Origin: an uncultured Spartobacteria bacterium
Lineage (GTDB): Bacteria > Verrucomicrobiota > Verrucomicrobiia > Chthoniobacterales > Chthoniobacteraceae
Length of the DNA stretch: 64,000 bases
Assembly: GCA_903901425.1 (NCBI GenBank)
Contig: CAIURC010000214.1
Location: 1 to 64,000, forward strand
Direction of reading: 5' to 3'
In this document: in pieces, positions 25,867-32,418 of the stretch
How positions within the stretch are numbered: position 1 is the first letter of the stretch
Layout: the number at the start of each line of letters is the position of its first letter
The notes under the pieces: model-generated
Databases searched by the model: none
Seen by the model: only the letters and a program-made list of their open reading frames with translations
What the model was told of the DNA's origin: nothing
Program-made: the position numbers and the translations under genes

Positions 25867-27000
25867 TCACTTCTCCACCGCAGATCGCACACAGCGGAAC
25901 CCGACATGGTTGGAGGCTGAAGACGCCTCCCCCTTGCCGCGGGATCCCACCATGTACCGGGTGCAGTATTGATCCGTGCAAAGGAAGGAGCCGCCCCGGT
26001 GAACCCGCTTCGGCACCCCGGGCTCTTGGGGATCAAAACTGTCCGCAGGCCCCTGCGGGTTTCTCGCCACTGGCCCCTGGCTGGCCAACTGCTGGTAGTA
26101 ATCAGGACGGTACCAGTCCGCGCACCATTCCCAGACGTTTCCAGCAATGTCGTAGAGCCCGTATCCGTTTGCCGGGTACTGCCGCACCGGGGCCGCGCCC
26201 ACGTACCCGTCGCTTCCCAGATCTTTGACCGGAAACAGCCCCTCATAGATGTTCGCCATCCATTTTCCGCCCGGCTTAAAATCGTCCCCCCAGACAAAGG
26301 GCTTCCCCGCCTTCCCACCGCGGGCCGCAAACTCCCACTCCGCCTCGGTAGGCAACCGCTTCCCAGCCCACTTGGCATACGCCACTGCATCCTCATACGC
26401 CACATGGACCACCGGGTAATTTTCCTTGCCCCGAATATCGCTTCCGACGCCGTTGGGATGCCGCCAACTGGCACCCGCCTCGTACCGCCACCATGCCATG
26501 AAGTTCCCCAGAGGCACCGGCCCCTCAGTGGGGGTAAACAAAATCGAGCCCGGGACCAGTGCCTCAGGAGGAACTCCCGGAAAGTCCTCTGCCTTCGGAC
26601 GCCGCTCCGCCACCGTCACATATCCGGTCGCCTCCACAAACTTCGCGTACTGCTCGTTGGTGACCTCCGTGGCGTCCATCCAAAAACCGTCCAAAACCAC
26701 CCGATGAATCGGCCGCGCGTCGTGCATCGGATCGTCCCCGTGACCTTCGCACGTCATCCGGGTCGGATCCTCCGTTCCCATAGAAAACTCGCCACCCGGA
26801 ACCCAGACCATTCCGGCCGGGACAGCCCCCGCAGGACGCGCGGAACTCTCCACGGTCGGCCCGTACTTGGAGGGCGCCTCCGCACAAATGCCAGAAATCG
26901 CGGCTCCCGCGAGCGCCCACGCCACCGAAGTGACTACGGCCCTCATTGCCGTACGCCCAACCGCATTTCCCGACACCGCTGGATTCTGGATTTTCATCAT
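25867..27000 (-). CDS. Exported formylglycine-generating enzyme (SUMF1/FGE family)
   Basis: This protein has the FGE-sulfatase fold and looks like a true formylglycine-generating enzyme. The domain begins at GMVWVPGGEFSMGTED (about residue 75), continues through DATEVTNEQYAKFVEATGY and RLPTEAEWEFAARGG, and ends with NVWEWCADWY, HRGGSFLCTDQYCTRY and SSASNHVGFRC. The CTDQYC segment has the C-x4-C copper-binding cysteine pair of active FGE, which most paralogues in this fold lack. An N-terminal signal peptide is present with the ATG at 27000 or the shorter one at 26946. It would convert the cysteine in CxPxR of sulfatases, such as the one at 4468-5979, to formylglycine. It converges on the ATP-grasp gene. 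Confidence 0.88.
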   Translation of the reverse strand: MMKIQNPAVSGNAVGRTAMRAVVTSVAWALAGAAISGICAEAPSKYGPTVESSARPAGAVPAGMVWVPGGEFSMGTEDPTRMTCEGHGDDPMHDARPIHRVVLDGFWMDATEVTNEQYAKFVEATGYVTVAERRPKAEDFPGVPPEALVPGSILFTPTEGPVPLGNFMAWWRYEAGASWRHPNGVGSDIRGKENYPVVHVAYEDAVAYAKWAGKRLPTEAEWEFAARGGKAGKPFVWGDDFKPGGKWMANIYEGLFPVKDLGSDGYVGAAPVRQYPANGYGLYDIAGNVWEWCADWYRPDYYQQLASQGPVARNPQGPADSFDPQEPGVPKRVHRGGSFLCTDQYCTRYMVGSRGKGEASSASNHVGFRCVRSAVEK

Positions 27001-27269
27001 CTGGTAAAAAAATGGGGAACTCAACGAGTCGCAACCTTCCACGACCAGACGCCAAATCGCAATCCCGGGCTGGAAGAACACAACCACCAGCACGGCACCT
27101 GAGAACTCTTATCCGGTTGACCTGAAGGGGGGACCCAACTCCTACAACCCGCTTCGGACCAGAAAGTTGCATCCCGGAATCCTCGAGCGCCCGCGCTCAC
27201 CCTTGCGGTTTGCTAAAGATACTGAAAAGTTCCAGTCTCTCGGACCGTCTACCACCCAGCTGCCCCGTC

Positions 27270-27986
27270 ATGTCCAAAACCCACTCGTACTACATGGGGA
27301 TCGCGATCGCGGTTCGAAAAAATGCCAACTGCCTGGGACGCAAAGTCGGTGCCGTTCTGGTCAAAGAAAACCGGATTGTTGCCACCGGATACAATGGCAC
27401 CCCAGAGGGCGTCCCCAACTGCGTGGACGGCGGCTGCGTCCGCTGCAGGAAACGGGACCATTACCGGAGCAGCGCTGGCTACGATGTCTGCATCTGTGTC
27501 CATGCCGAGCAGAATGCCGTAATCACCGCTGCACGGTTTGGAATCTCCGTCGAGGGCGCAACTGCATACACCACCATGCGCCCCTGCTTCGACTGCACCA
27601 AAACCCTGCTCCAAGCCAAAATCCGCGGCATCGTTTATCTCCACAACTGGACTCACCCGGACCCCGACCTCGCCGACCAATACGAACTCCTGCAGGCCAG
27701 ATTCCCCGAAAAGGTCCAGCAATTCGAAATGCCAGACCCAGATTTCGAATGGGCCAACGCCATCCCTGCCCCCCCCCCATCTCCGCTACCGGGCAGAAAA
27801 CCTTCCCGCACCGGTATCCGCACCGGCCTGCACACCGCCCTCCCGCCTGAGCCCGAATCCCCAGAATCCCCAGAATCCCCAGAATCCCTCAAGCCCGCCC
27901 AGGCCCGGGGTCGACCCAAACGCCGCCAGTCCAGAACCAGCCGCCCCCAGCCCCGCAAGACCGGCCCCGCGCGGAAACAGCCCTGA
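27270..27986 (+). CDS. dCMP deaminase family protein with Pro/Ser and basic C-terminal tail
   Basis: The first 165 residues are a zinc deoxycytidylate deaminase-like domain. Its catalytic HAE is at 78-80 and the PCFDC zinc cysteines are Cys106 and Cys109. An extra cysteine cluster (CVDGGCVRC, CIC) matches dCMP deaminase/ComEB proteins, which make dUMP. The tail of about 75 residues is unusual: a Pro/Ser stretch, SPE repeats encoded by a 9-bp DNA repeat, then a basic segment with RGRPKRR at 213-219 that resembles an AT-hook. Normal family members are about 150-180 residues. The tail may be repeat-driven 3' extension. Confidence 0.88.
   Translation: MSKTHSYYMGIAIAVRKNANCLGRKVGAVLVKENRIVATGYNGTPEGVPNCVDGGCVRCRKRDHYRSSAGYDVCICVHAEQNAVITAARFGISVEGATAYTTMRPCFDCTKTLLQAKIRGIVYLHNWTHPDPDLADQYELLQARFPEKVQQFEMPDPDFEWANAIPAPPPSPLPGRKPSRTGIRTGLHTALPPEPESPESPESPESLKPAQARGRPKRRQSRTSRPQPRKTGPARKQP
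27855..27888 (+). repeat. 9-bp direct repeat inside the dCMP deaminase tail
   Basis: Three full copies and one partial copy of GAATCCCCA, in frame, encode repeated Ser-Pro-Glu. It is the first of several short repeat arrays between 27.8 and 28.8 kb. Confidence 0.9.
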
Positions 27987-28053
27987 ACCCTTGGTACCCC
28001 CTTGGTACCCCCTTGGCGCACATTCAGGTGCAGCCGGGTGCACCCGTCCCAAG

Positions 28054-28884
28054 TCAGCTCCCGGCCGGGATCGAACCCCGCATTCCTTCCCGCAACCGCC
28101 AACCCGCCAGTTCCACCGCCAGAAACGCCGGCAGAAACACCTGCCAGAACCCCGGCCGCCAGGGCACCAACCCCGCTCCTGCCACCAGCCAGATCCCCAG
28201 CAAAAACTGGATCCCAGCCAGCGCCCCACCCCACGAACCGAAGAACAATCGTCCCGACCCAGCGAAAAAACGCCGGACCACATGCCCTGCCTGTTTCAAG
28301 CCCCCCAACCCGCCCATACCACGGCCCTCAGCCCGATTCAAAAGCTCCCCCTCCCCGCAACTCGACGCTATACTCCCGGCGGTACTCCGAGCTAAAACCA
28401 AGGCACCACCCAAGGCACCACCCAAGGCACCACCCAAGGCACCACCCAAGGCACCACCCAAGGCGCTAACCAAGCCCCCCCAGCCCCCCCCCATGACCGC
28501 TTCCCCCTGCGGAGTCCGCATCCTCCCATGCACCACCGGCATTTCCCGAACCCCGTCAGGACCGTTCCCGGGAGCTGACATTTCCGCCAAAATTTCCGCC
28601 AAAATTTCCGCCAAACCGGAAGAAGCCCGCTCAGGGGCCCGCTCAGAAGCCCAGGGGAAGGCCCCGGCAGTCCTTCCAAAAAATCGGCGCCCAGCCAGTC
28701 CGCCTTTTTGGTGGCTTCGGTGTTGGGCTTTTTTGCCCTGTTGGCCCTGTTGGCCCTGTTGGCCCTGTTGGCCCTGTTGGCCCTGTTGGCCTGCCCTTTG
28801 CAGAGCCCCGAGGCTCTTTGCCGTCACTCGCTTCCGGCCCAGAGTTTGGATCGCGTGATTCATACACTGTTCACTTGAACACAT
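28054..28884 (-). CDS. Doubtful repeat-containing ORF with membrane-like C-terminus
   Basis: This 276-codon frame is open through three short-repeat arrays: Gly-Gln-Gln repeats near residues 34-51, an LAEI repeat near 90, and a GGAL glycine-zipper-like repeat near 140-160. It ends in two hydrophobic segments (FLLGIWLVAGAGLV, FWQVFLPAFLAVELAG) typical of a small membrane protein. The arrays are all multiples of three, so they cannot break the frame, and high GC makes open frames common. Overlapping plus-strand frames are equally long. I list it because the C-terminal part looks membrane-like, but nothing else confirms expression. Confidence 0.25.
   Translation of the reverse strand: MCSSEQCMNHAIQTLGRKRVTAKSLGALQRAGQQGQQGQQGQQGQQGQQGKKAQHRSHQKGGLAGRRFFGRTAGAFPWASERAPERASSGLAEILAEILAEMSAPGNGPDGVREMPVVHGRMRTPQGEAVMGGGWGGLVSALGGALGGALGGALGGALGGALVLARSTAGSIASSCGEGELLNRAEGRGMGGLGGLKQAGHVVRRFFAGSGRLFFGSWGGALAGIQFLLGIWLVAGAGLVPWRPGFWQVFLPAFLAVELAGWRLREGMRGSIPAGS
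28399..28470 (+). repeat. 12-bp tandem repeat array
   Basis: Five perfect copies of CAAGGCACCACC run from 28399 to 28458, followed by one degenerate copy to 28470. Confidence 0.95.
28580..28615 (+). repeat. 12-bp tandem repeat, three copies
   Basis: Three perfect copies of ATTTCCGCCAAA lie head to tail. They are A/T-rich compared with the surrounding sequence. Confidence 0.95.
28741..28785 (+). repeat. 9-bp tandem repeat, five copies
   Basis: Five perfect copies of TTGGCCCTG lie head to tail, with a one-mismatch copy on each side (TTTGCCCTG before, TTGGCCTGC after). Confidence 0.95.
28868..28881. promoter_or_regulatory. Operator-like inverted repeat upstream of the Gfo/Idh/MocA gene
   Basis: TGTTCA and TGAACA form a perfect 6-bp inverted repeat with a 2-bp spacer, 67 bases upstream of the oxidoreductase ATG. 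The short A/T-rich stretch around it stands out in this region. It could bind a dimeric regulator, but there is no direct evidence. Confidence 0.3.
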
Positions 28885-28948
28885 ATCTCATCTCAAGTCA
28901 AGCCCCTCCCACACAGCCCCACAGGCACCGCTCTGCCCCACATCGCGC

Positions 28949-30103
28949 ATGACCCGCAGAACCTTCCTCGAACTCCTGCCCCTGCTGGCCACAACCGCCC
29001 CGAATACGCCGCTGCGCGTCGGAATCCTCGGCCACACCGGACGCGGCAACTTCGGACACGGCCTCGACACGGCATGGCTGGGACTCCCCACCACTGCAGT
29101 CGTCGCGGTGGCGGATCCTGACCCGAAAGGTCTCGCAGCCGCCCAAACCCGACTCGGCCCGGTGCGGGCCTTTGCCGATCCCCACACGCTTCTGGACACC
29201 GTGCGCCCGGAACTGGTTTCGGTCTGCCCACGGCACGTCGACCAGCACCACGCTTGGATCATCGCCGCCATCCACGCGGGTGTCCGCGGGATCTACGTTG
29301 AAAAACCGTTTGTACGGACCCCTGCTGAGGCCGATGAAATTGTGGGATTGTGCCGAGAAAAAGGCGTAGCCCTGGCCGTTGCGCACCGGAACCGGTATCA
29401 CCCGGTGCTTCCACTGGCGAAAAAGATCCTTGAGGACGGGAGTCTGGGCCAGTTGCTGGAGCTCCGGGCCCGGGGCAAGGAAGATCACCGGGGCGGTATT
29501 CTCGACCTATGGGTGCTGGGATCGCACCTGCTGAATCTGGCCTGTTTTTTGTCGGGCCCGCCTCTGGCCTGTACCGCCACGGTTTTTCAGGCGGGCCAAC
29601 CCGCCGGCTCAGATTTCCGCGAGGGCGACGAGGGAATCGGCCCGCTGGTGGGCGATGAAATCCATGCCCGCTACGAGATGCCGGGTGGGGTCCCCCTGTT
29701 TTTTGATTCCCGGAAAGATGCGGGCGGGAAGGACTCGGCGTTTGGGCTTCAGGCGATCTGCACCCGGGGGATTCTGGATTTCCGGATCGACGTGGAACCC
29801 TTGGTGCACGTGCTCCCGGGCAACCCGCTCAAGCCTCATCCAGAGGCGCGTTCCTGGGTTCCGGTGAGCAGCGCGGGCATTGGAGTTCCGGAACCCCGAA
29901 AGGACATGGCGCGTTGGATTTCCAGCCACCAAGCGGCTCTCGAAGACCTGCTGGAAAGCGTGCGGACAGGCAGACAACCCCTCTGCGGCCCGGTAGACGG
30001 TCGCTGGACCGTCGAACTGATCCACGGCGCGCTGGCCTCCCACCGCGCCGGGGGAGTCCGGGTACCGTTTCCCCTGACTACCCGCGGCCACGCCCTAGGT
30101 TAA
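28949..30103 (+). CDS. Gfo/Idh/MocA-family oxidoreductase, exported type
   Basis: This 384-residue protein has an N-terminal Rossmann domain (LRVGILGHTGRGNFGHG near residue 22; then VAVADPDPKG) and the family EKP motif in GIYVEKPFV. Family members reduce or oxidise sugars and inositols with NAD(P). The N-terminus MTRRTFLELLPLLATTAP resembles a twin-arginine signal, common in Planctomycetes-Verrucomicrobia members of this family, so it may act in the periplasm. The HRNRYHP segment after the EKP region fits the family's catalytic lysine/histidine area. No sugar operon surrounds it, and the substrate is unknown. Confidence 0.85.
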   Translation: MTRRTFLELLPLLATTAPNTPLRVGILGHTGRGNFGHGLDTAWLGLPTTAVVAVADPDPKGLAAAQTRLGPVRAFADPHTLLDTVRPELVSVCPRHVDQHHAWIIAAIHAGVRGIYVEKPFVRTPAEADEIVGLCREKGVALAVAHRNRYHPVLPLAKKILEDGSLGQLLELRARGKEDHRGGILDLWVLGSHLLNLACFLSGPPLACTATVFQAGQPAGSDFREGDEGIGPLVGDEIHARYEMPGGVPLFFDSRKDAGGKDSAFGLQAICTRGILDFRIDVEPLVHVLPGNPLKPHPEARSWVPVSSAGIGVPEPRKDMARWISSHQAALEDLLESVRTGRQPLCGPVDGRWTVELIHGALASHRAGGVRVPFPLTTRGHALG

Positions 30104-30148
30104 AAAGAGTAAACACCGCGGACCGGTCCAACGGATCAGGCGCGGAAT

Positions 30149-31699
30149 TCACCCCCAGATCCGGCGGTCGAGGCTCCTGTACTGGACTGCCTCGGCTACA
30201 TGCTCGGTCTCGATCCGCTCGGTCCCGGCCAGATCCGCGATGGTGCGTGCGACCTTCACGATTCTGTCGTGCGCCCGGGCGCTGAACTGGATCTGGTTCA
30301 TGGCGGCCTCCAGCAGTCCCTGGGCGCCGGAATCCATCCCGCAATGTTTCCGCAACAACCGCGGACTCATCCGTGCATTGCAACGCACCCGGGGTTCGCC
30401 TTGGAACCGCGCCAACTGCCGACCCCGCGCCGAACGCACCCGTTCCCGGATCGCCGCCGAGTCCTCGCCGGACTCGGCACTGGACATCTCTCGGTAAGGG
30501 ACGGCAGGCACCTCCAGATGCAGGTCGATCCGGTCCAGAAGGGGCCCGGAAATCTTGTCCCGGTACCGGGTGACCTGCTGGACCGAACACCGGCACTCCC
30601 GCTGGCTGCTGCCGTAGTTGCCGCACGGACACGGGTTCATTGCGGCAACCAGCATGAACTCCGCCGGGAAACACATGGTGCCAGCGGCGCGCGTGATGGT
30701 GACCCGGCCGTCCTCCAGGGGTTGTCGCAACACCTCCAGAGTGCTCCGACGGAATTCCGGCAGTTCGTCGAGAAACAAAACCCCGTTGTGGGCAAGGCTG
30801 ACCTCGCCGGGACTCGGCGTTGAGGATCCCCCGAGCAGTCCGGCATCCGAGACCGTGTGGTGGGGGGCACGGAACGGGCGGGTGGCCACAAACGCCTGTT
30901 CCGACTCGTTGAGCAGCCCGCAGATGCTGTGGATCTTGGTGGTCTCGATCGCTTCTTCCAAACTCATGGGCGGGATGATGGTCGGGATCCGGCGCGCAAT
31001 CATGGATTTGCCCGAACCGGGCGCACCGAGCAGGAGAAGATTGTGTCCTCCACTCACCGCCACCTCCACGGCCCGACGCACCTGGTGCTGACCCCGGACC
31101 TCGGCGAAATCGCAGTCCGCCTTGCTCTGGGACTCCAGAAACCGATCCGGATCCTCCCGGAGGGGTTCGAGCGCGCACCGCCCCCCGAGAAACTCCGCCG
31201 CCTCGCGCAGGGTGCGGACGCCGTACACCGCGATGCCCTCGACCATGGAAGCCTCGCGGACATTCGCCCTTGGCACCACCAGGAGCTCACGGCCCCGGCG
31301 CCTGGCCTCCAACGCTACAGGCAGCACGCCCTTGACCGGCCGAACCTCCCCCGTGAGCGCCAGTTCACCCACCGCACAACAGTCCTGCATCCGGTCCAGC
31401 AGGCCCCGTTCCCCCAGTGCCACCAACCCCAGCGCAATCGGCAGATCAAAACTCGGCCCCTCCTTTTTCACATCGGCAGGAGCCAGGTTGATGGTGGTGC
31501 GGCACTTGGGCCAGGTGAACCCGCTGTTGCTGATCGCTGTGGTGACCCGGTCCCGGCTCTCTTTCACCGCCGTGTCTGGCAACCCCACGAGCACCATCCG
31601 GGGATCCCCGCCCACCCCCGCATTCACCTCGATCTCCACCTCAAAGGCTTCCACCCCCAGCACCGCCGCTGAATACACCCTGGCCAACATCCCCACCAT
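30149..31699 (-). CDS. YifB/ComM-family Mg chelatase-like AAA ATPase
   Basis: This 516-residue protein is a ComM (YifB) homologue. In naturally transformable bacteria ComM is a hexameric helicase that promotes branch migration during DNA integration. The N-terminal ChlI-like domain (about 1-125) begins with [12 protein letters not shown]. The AAA domain has Walker [11 protein letters not shown] near residue 225 and Walker [12 protein letters not shown]. The cysteine cluster [12 protein letters not shown] and CRC is typical. The C-terminal Mg_chelatase_C part includes [16 protein letters not shown]. It converges on the oxidoreductase gene. With comF at 18.7 kb it hints at natural competence. 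Confidence 0.93.
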   Translation of the reverse strand: MVGMLARVYSAAVLGVEAFEVEIEVNAGVGGDPRMVLVGLPDTAVKESRDRVTTAISNSGFTWPKCRTTINLAPADVKKEGPSFDLPIALGLVALGERGLLDRMQDCCAVGELALTGEVRPVKGVLPVALEARRRGRELLVVPRANVREASMVEGIAVYGVRTLREAAEFLGGRCALEPLREDPDRFLESQSKADCDFAEVRGQHQVRRAVEVAVSGGHNLLLLGAPGSGKSMIARRIPTIIPPMSLEEAIETTKIHSICGLLNESEQAFVATRPFRAPHHTVSDAGLLGGSSTPSPGEVSLAHNGVLFLDELPEFRRSTLEVLRQPLEDGRVTITRAAGTMCFPAEFMLVAAMNPCPCGNYGSSQRECRCSVQQVTRYRDKISGPLLDRIDLHLEVPAVPYREMSSAESGEDSAAIRERVRSARGRQLARFQGEPRVRCNARMSPRLLRKHCGMDSGAQGLLEAAMNQIQFSARAHDRIVKVARTIADLAGTERIETEHVAEAVQYRSLDRRIWG

Positions 31700-31807
31700 A
31701 CTCGCCCGGTTCCGCCCAAAAAACCATCCGGTCTCCCCATGGACAGCGCCTCCGGAATCGGTGGTTCAGAAATTGCCGTCCCAAAAACCTCTGCTAGCTT
31801 TCCCGAC

Positions 31808-32338
31808 ATGCCAACGCCTGACTGGGAATCCGAGTTTCGCGCCGTCCATGCCCGCGCCATTCAGGCTTGGAATGCCGGGCGCCGTTCCCCGCGCTCCATG
31901 TTTTCCCCAGAAGACACCGCGTTTCTGCAGTCCATCGGATGCACCTGCCAGGAGCTTTTTGATTTTGTAGACGACCTCCAAGACTGGGGTGAACCCGGGC
32001 TAGAAACCGTGGTCGAAATCCAGCGCATCCGGCTCGCCTATTTCACCGAGGTCCAGCACGGCCAACTTTCGCACCATGTGGCGTCCATGGACGATCTGCC
32101 CCCAAAAAGCGAGGCCGTGGACGGGATTCCTTGGCTCCCCCGACTCATCGCCAAGGCCCGCCTCAAACTCCGCGGCGAAATGCCCCCAGACCTGATGTAC
32201 GGCTGCGGGGGGGACCGCCCGTTTGTTGCCCGGATGCGGACCACCCTCCCGGATCTTCTCCGACTCGTCTGGGAGTCCGGCTCAGACGATCGCAGAATTA
32301 TCGATACCGTCCGGAGAACCGCCGGTTTACTCCCCTGA
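31808..32338 (+). CDS. DUF5069-type protein
   Basis: This 176-residue protein appears to carry a DUF5069 domain in its C-terminal half: GIPWLPRLIAKARLKLRGEMPPDLMYGCGGDR is the recognisable block, followed by LPDLLRLVWESGSDD. The N-terminal half has FSPEDTAFLQSIGCTCQELFDFVDD, a combination I associate with verrucomicrobial members. There is no signal peptide or membrane helix, so it should be cytoplasmic. The function of the family is unknown. The ATG at 31808 is chosen over one at 31739 because it starts at the conserved region. It is divergent from comM, and a hairpin follows the stop codon. Confidence 0.72.
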   Translation: MPTPDWESEFRAVHARAIQAWNAGRRSPRSMFSPEDTAFLQSIGCTCQELFDFVDDLQDWGEPGLETVVEIQRIRLAYFTEVQHGQLSHHVASMDDLPPKSEAVDGIPWLPRLIAKARLKLRGEMPPDLMYGCGGDRPFVARMRTTLPDLLRLVWESGSDDRRIIDTVRRTAGLLP

Positions 32339-32342
32339 AAGC

Positions 32343-32380
32343 AAGGGGCCCGGAATTTTTCAAAAAAATTGTCCCCTTTT
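32343..32380 (+). terminator. Probable terminator after the DUF5069 gene
   Basis: Five bases past the stop codon AAGGGG and CCCCTT form an outer stem, and AATTTTT and AAAAATT an inner stem, interrupted by a bulge. A T-rich stretch (TTTTAT) follows. It is the most A/T-rich spot nearby and would separate this gene from the cytochrome gene that starts at 32419. Confidence 0.5.
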
Positions 32381-32418
32381 ATGGGGGTGCGCGGACAATA
32401 AGGAAATCCCCCCTTCCG

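Larger units (their letters stand above)
27987..28948. other. Repeat-rich region without a confident gene
   Basis: This 960-base gap between the dCMP deaminase and the oxidoreductase holds no protein I recognise. Besides the arrays listed separately, TTGGTACCCCC occurs twice in tandem at 27991-28012. The sequence is very rich in C on the plus strand, so long open frames occur on both strands by composition. A minus-strand frame at 28054-28884 is the best coding candidate and is listed separately. The last 60 bases before the oxidoreductase contain a perfect inverted repeat. Confidence 0.6.

Noticed and set aside
27786-28283. 165-codon minus-strand frame with many Trp, Cys and Gly
   Set aside because: Composition is that of a shifted frame through GC-rich DNA, without hydrophobic or motif pattern.
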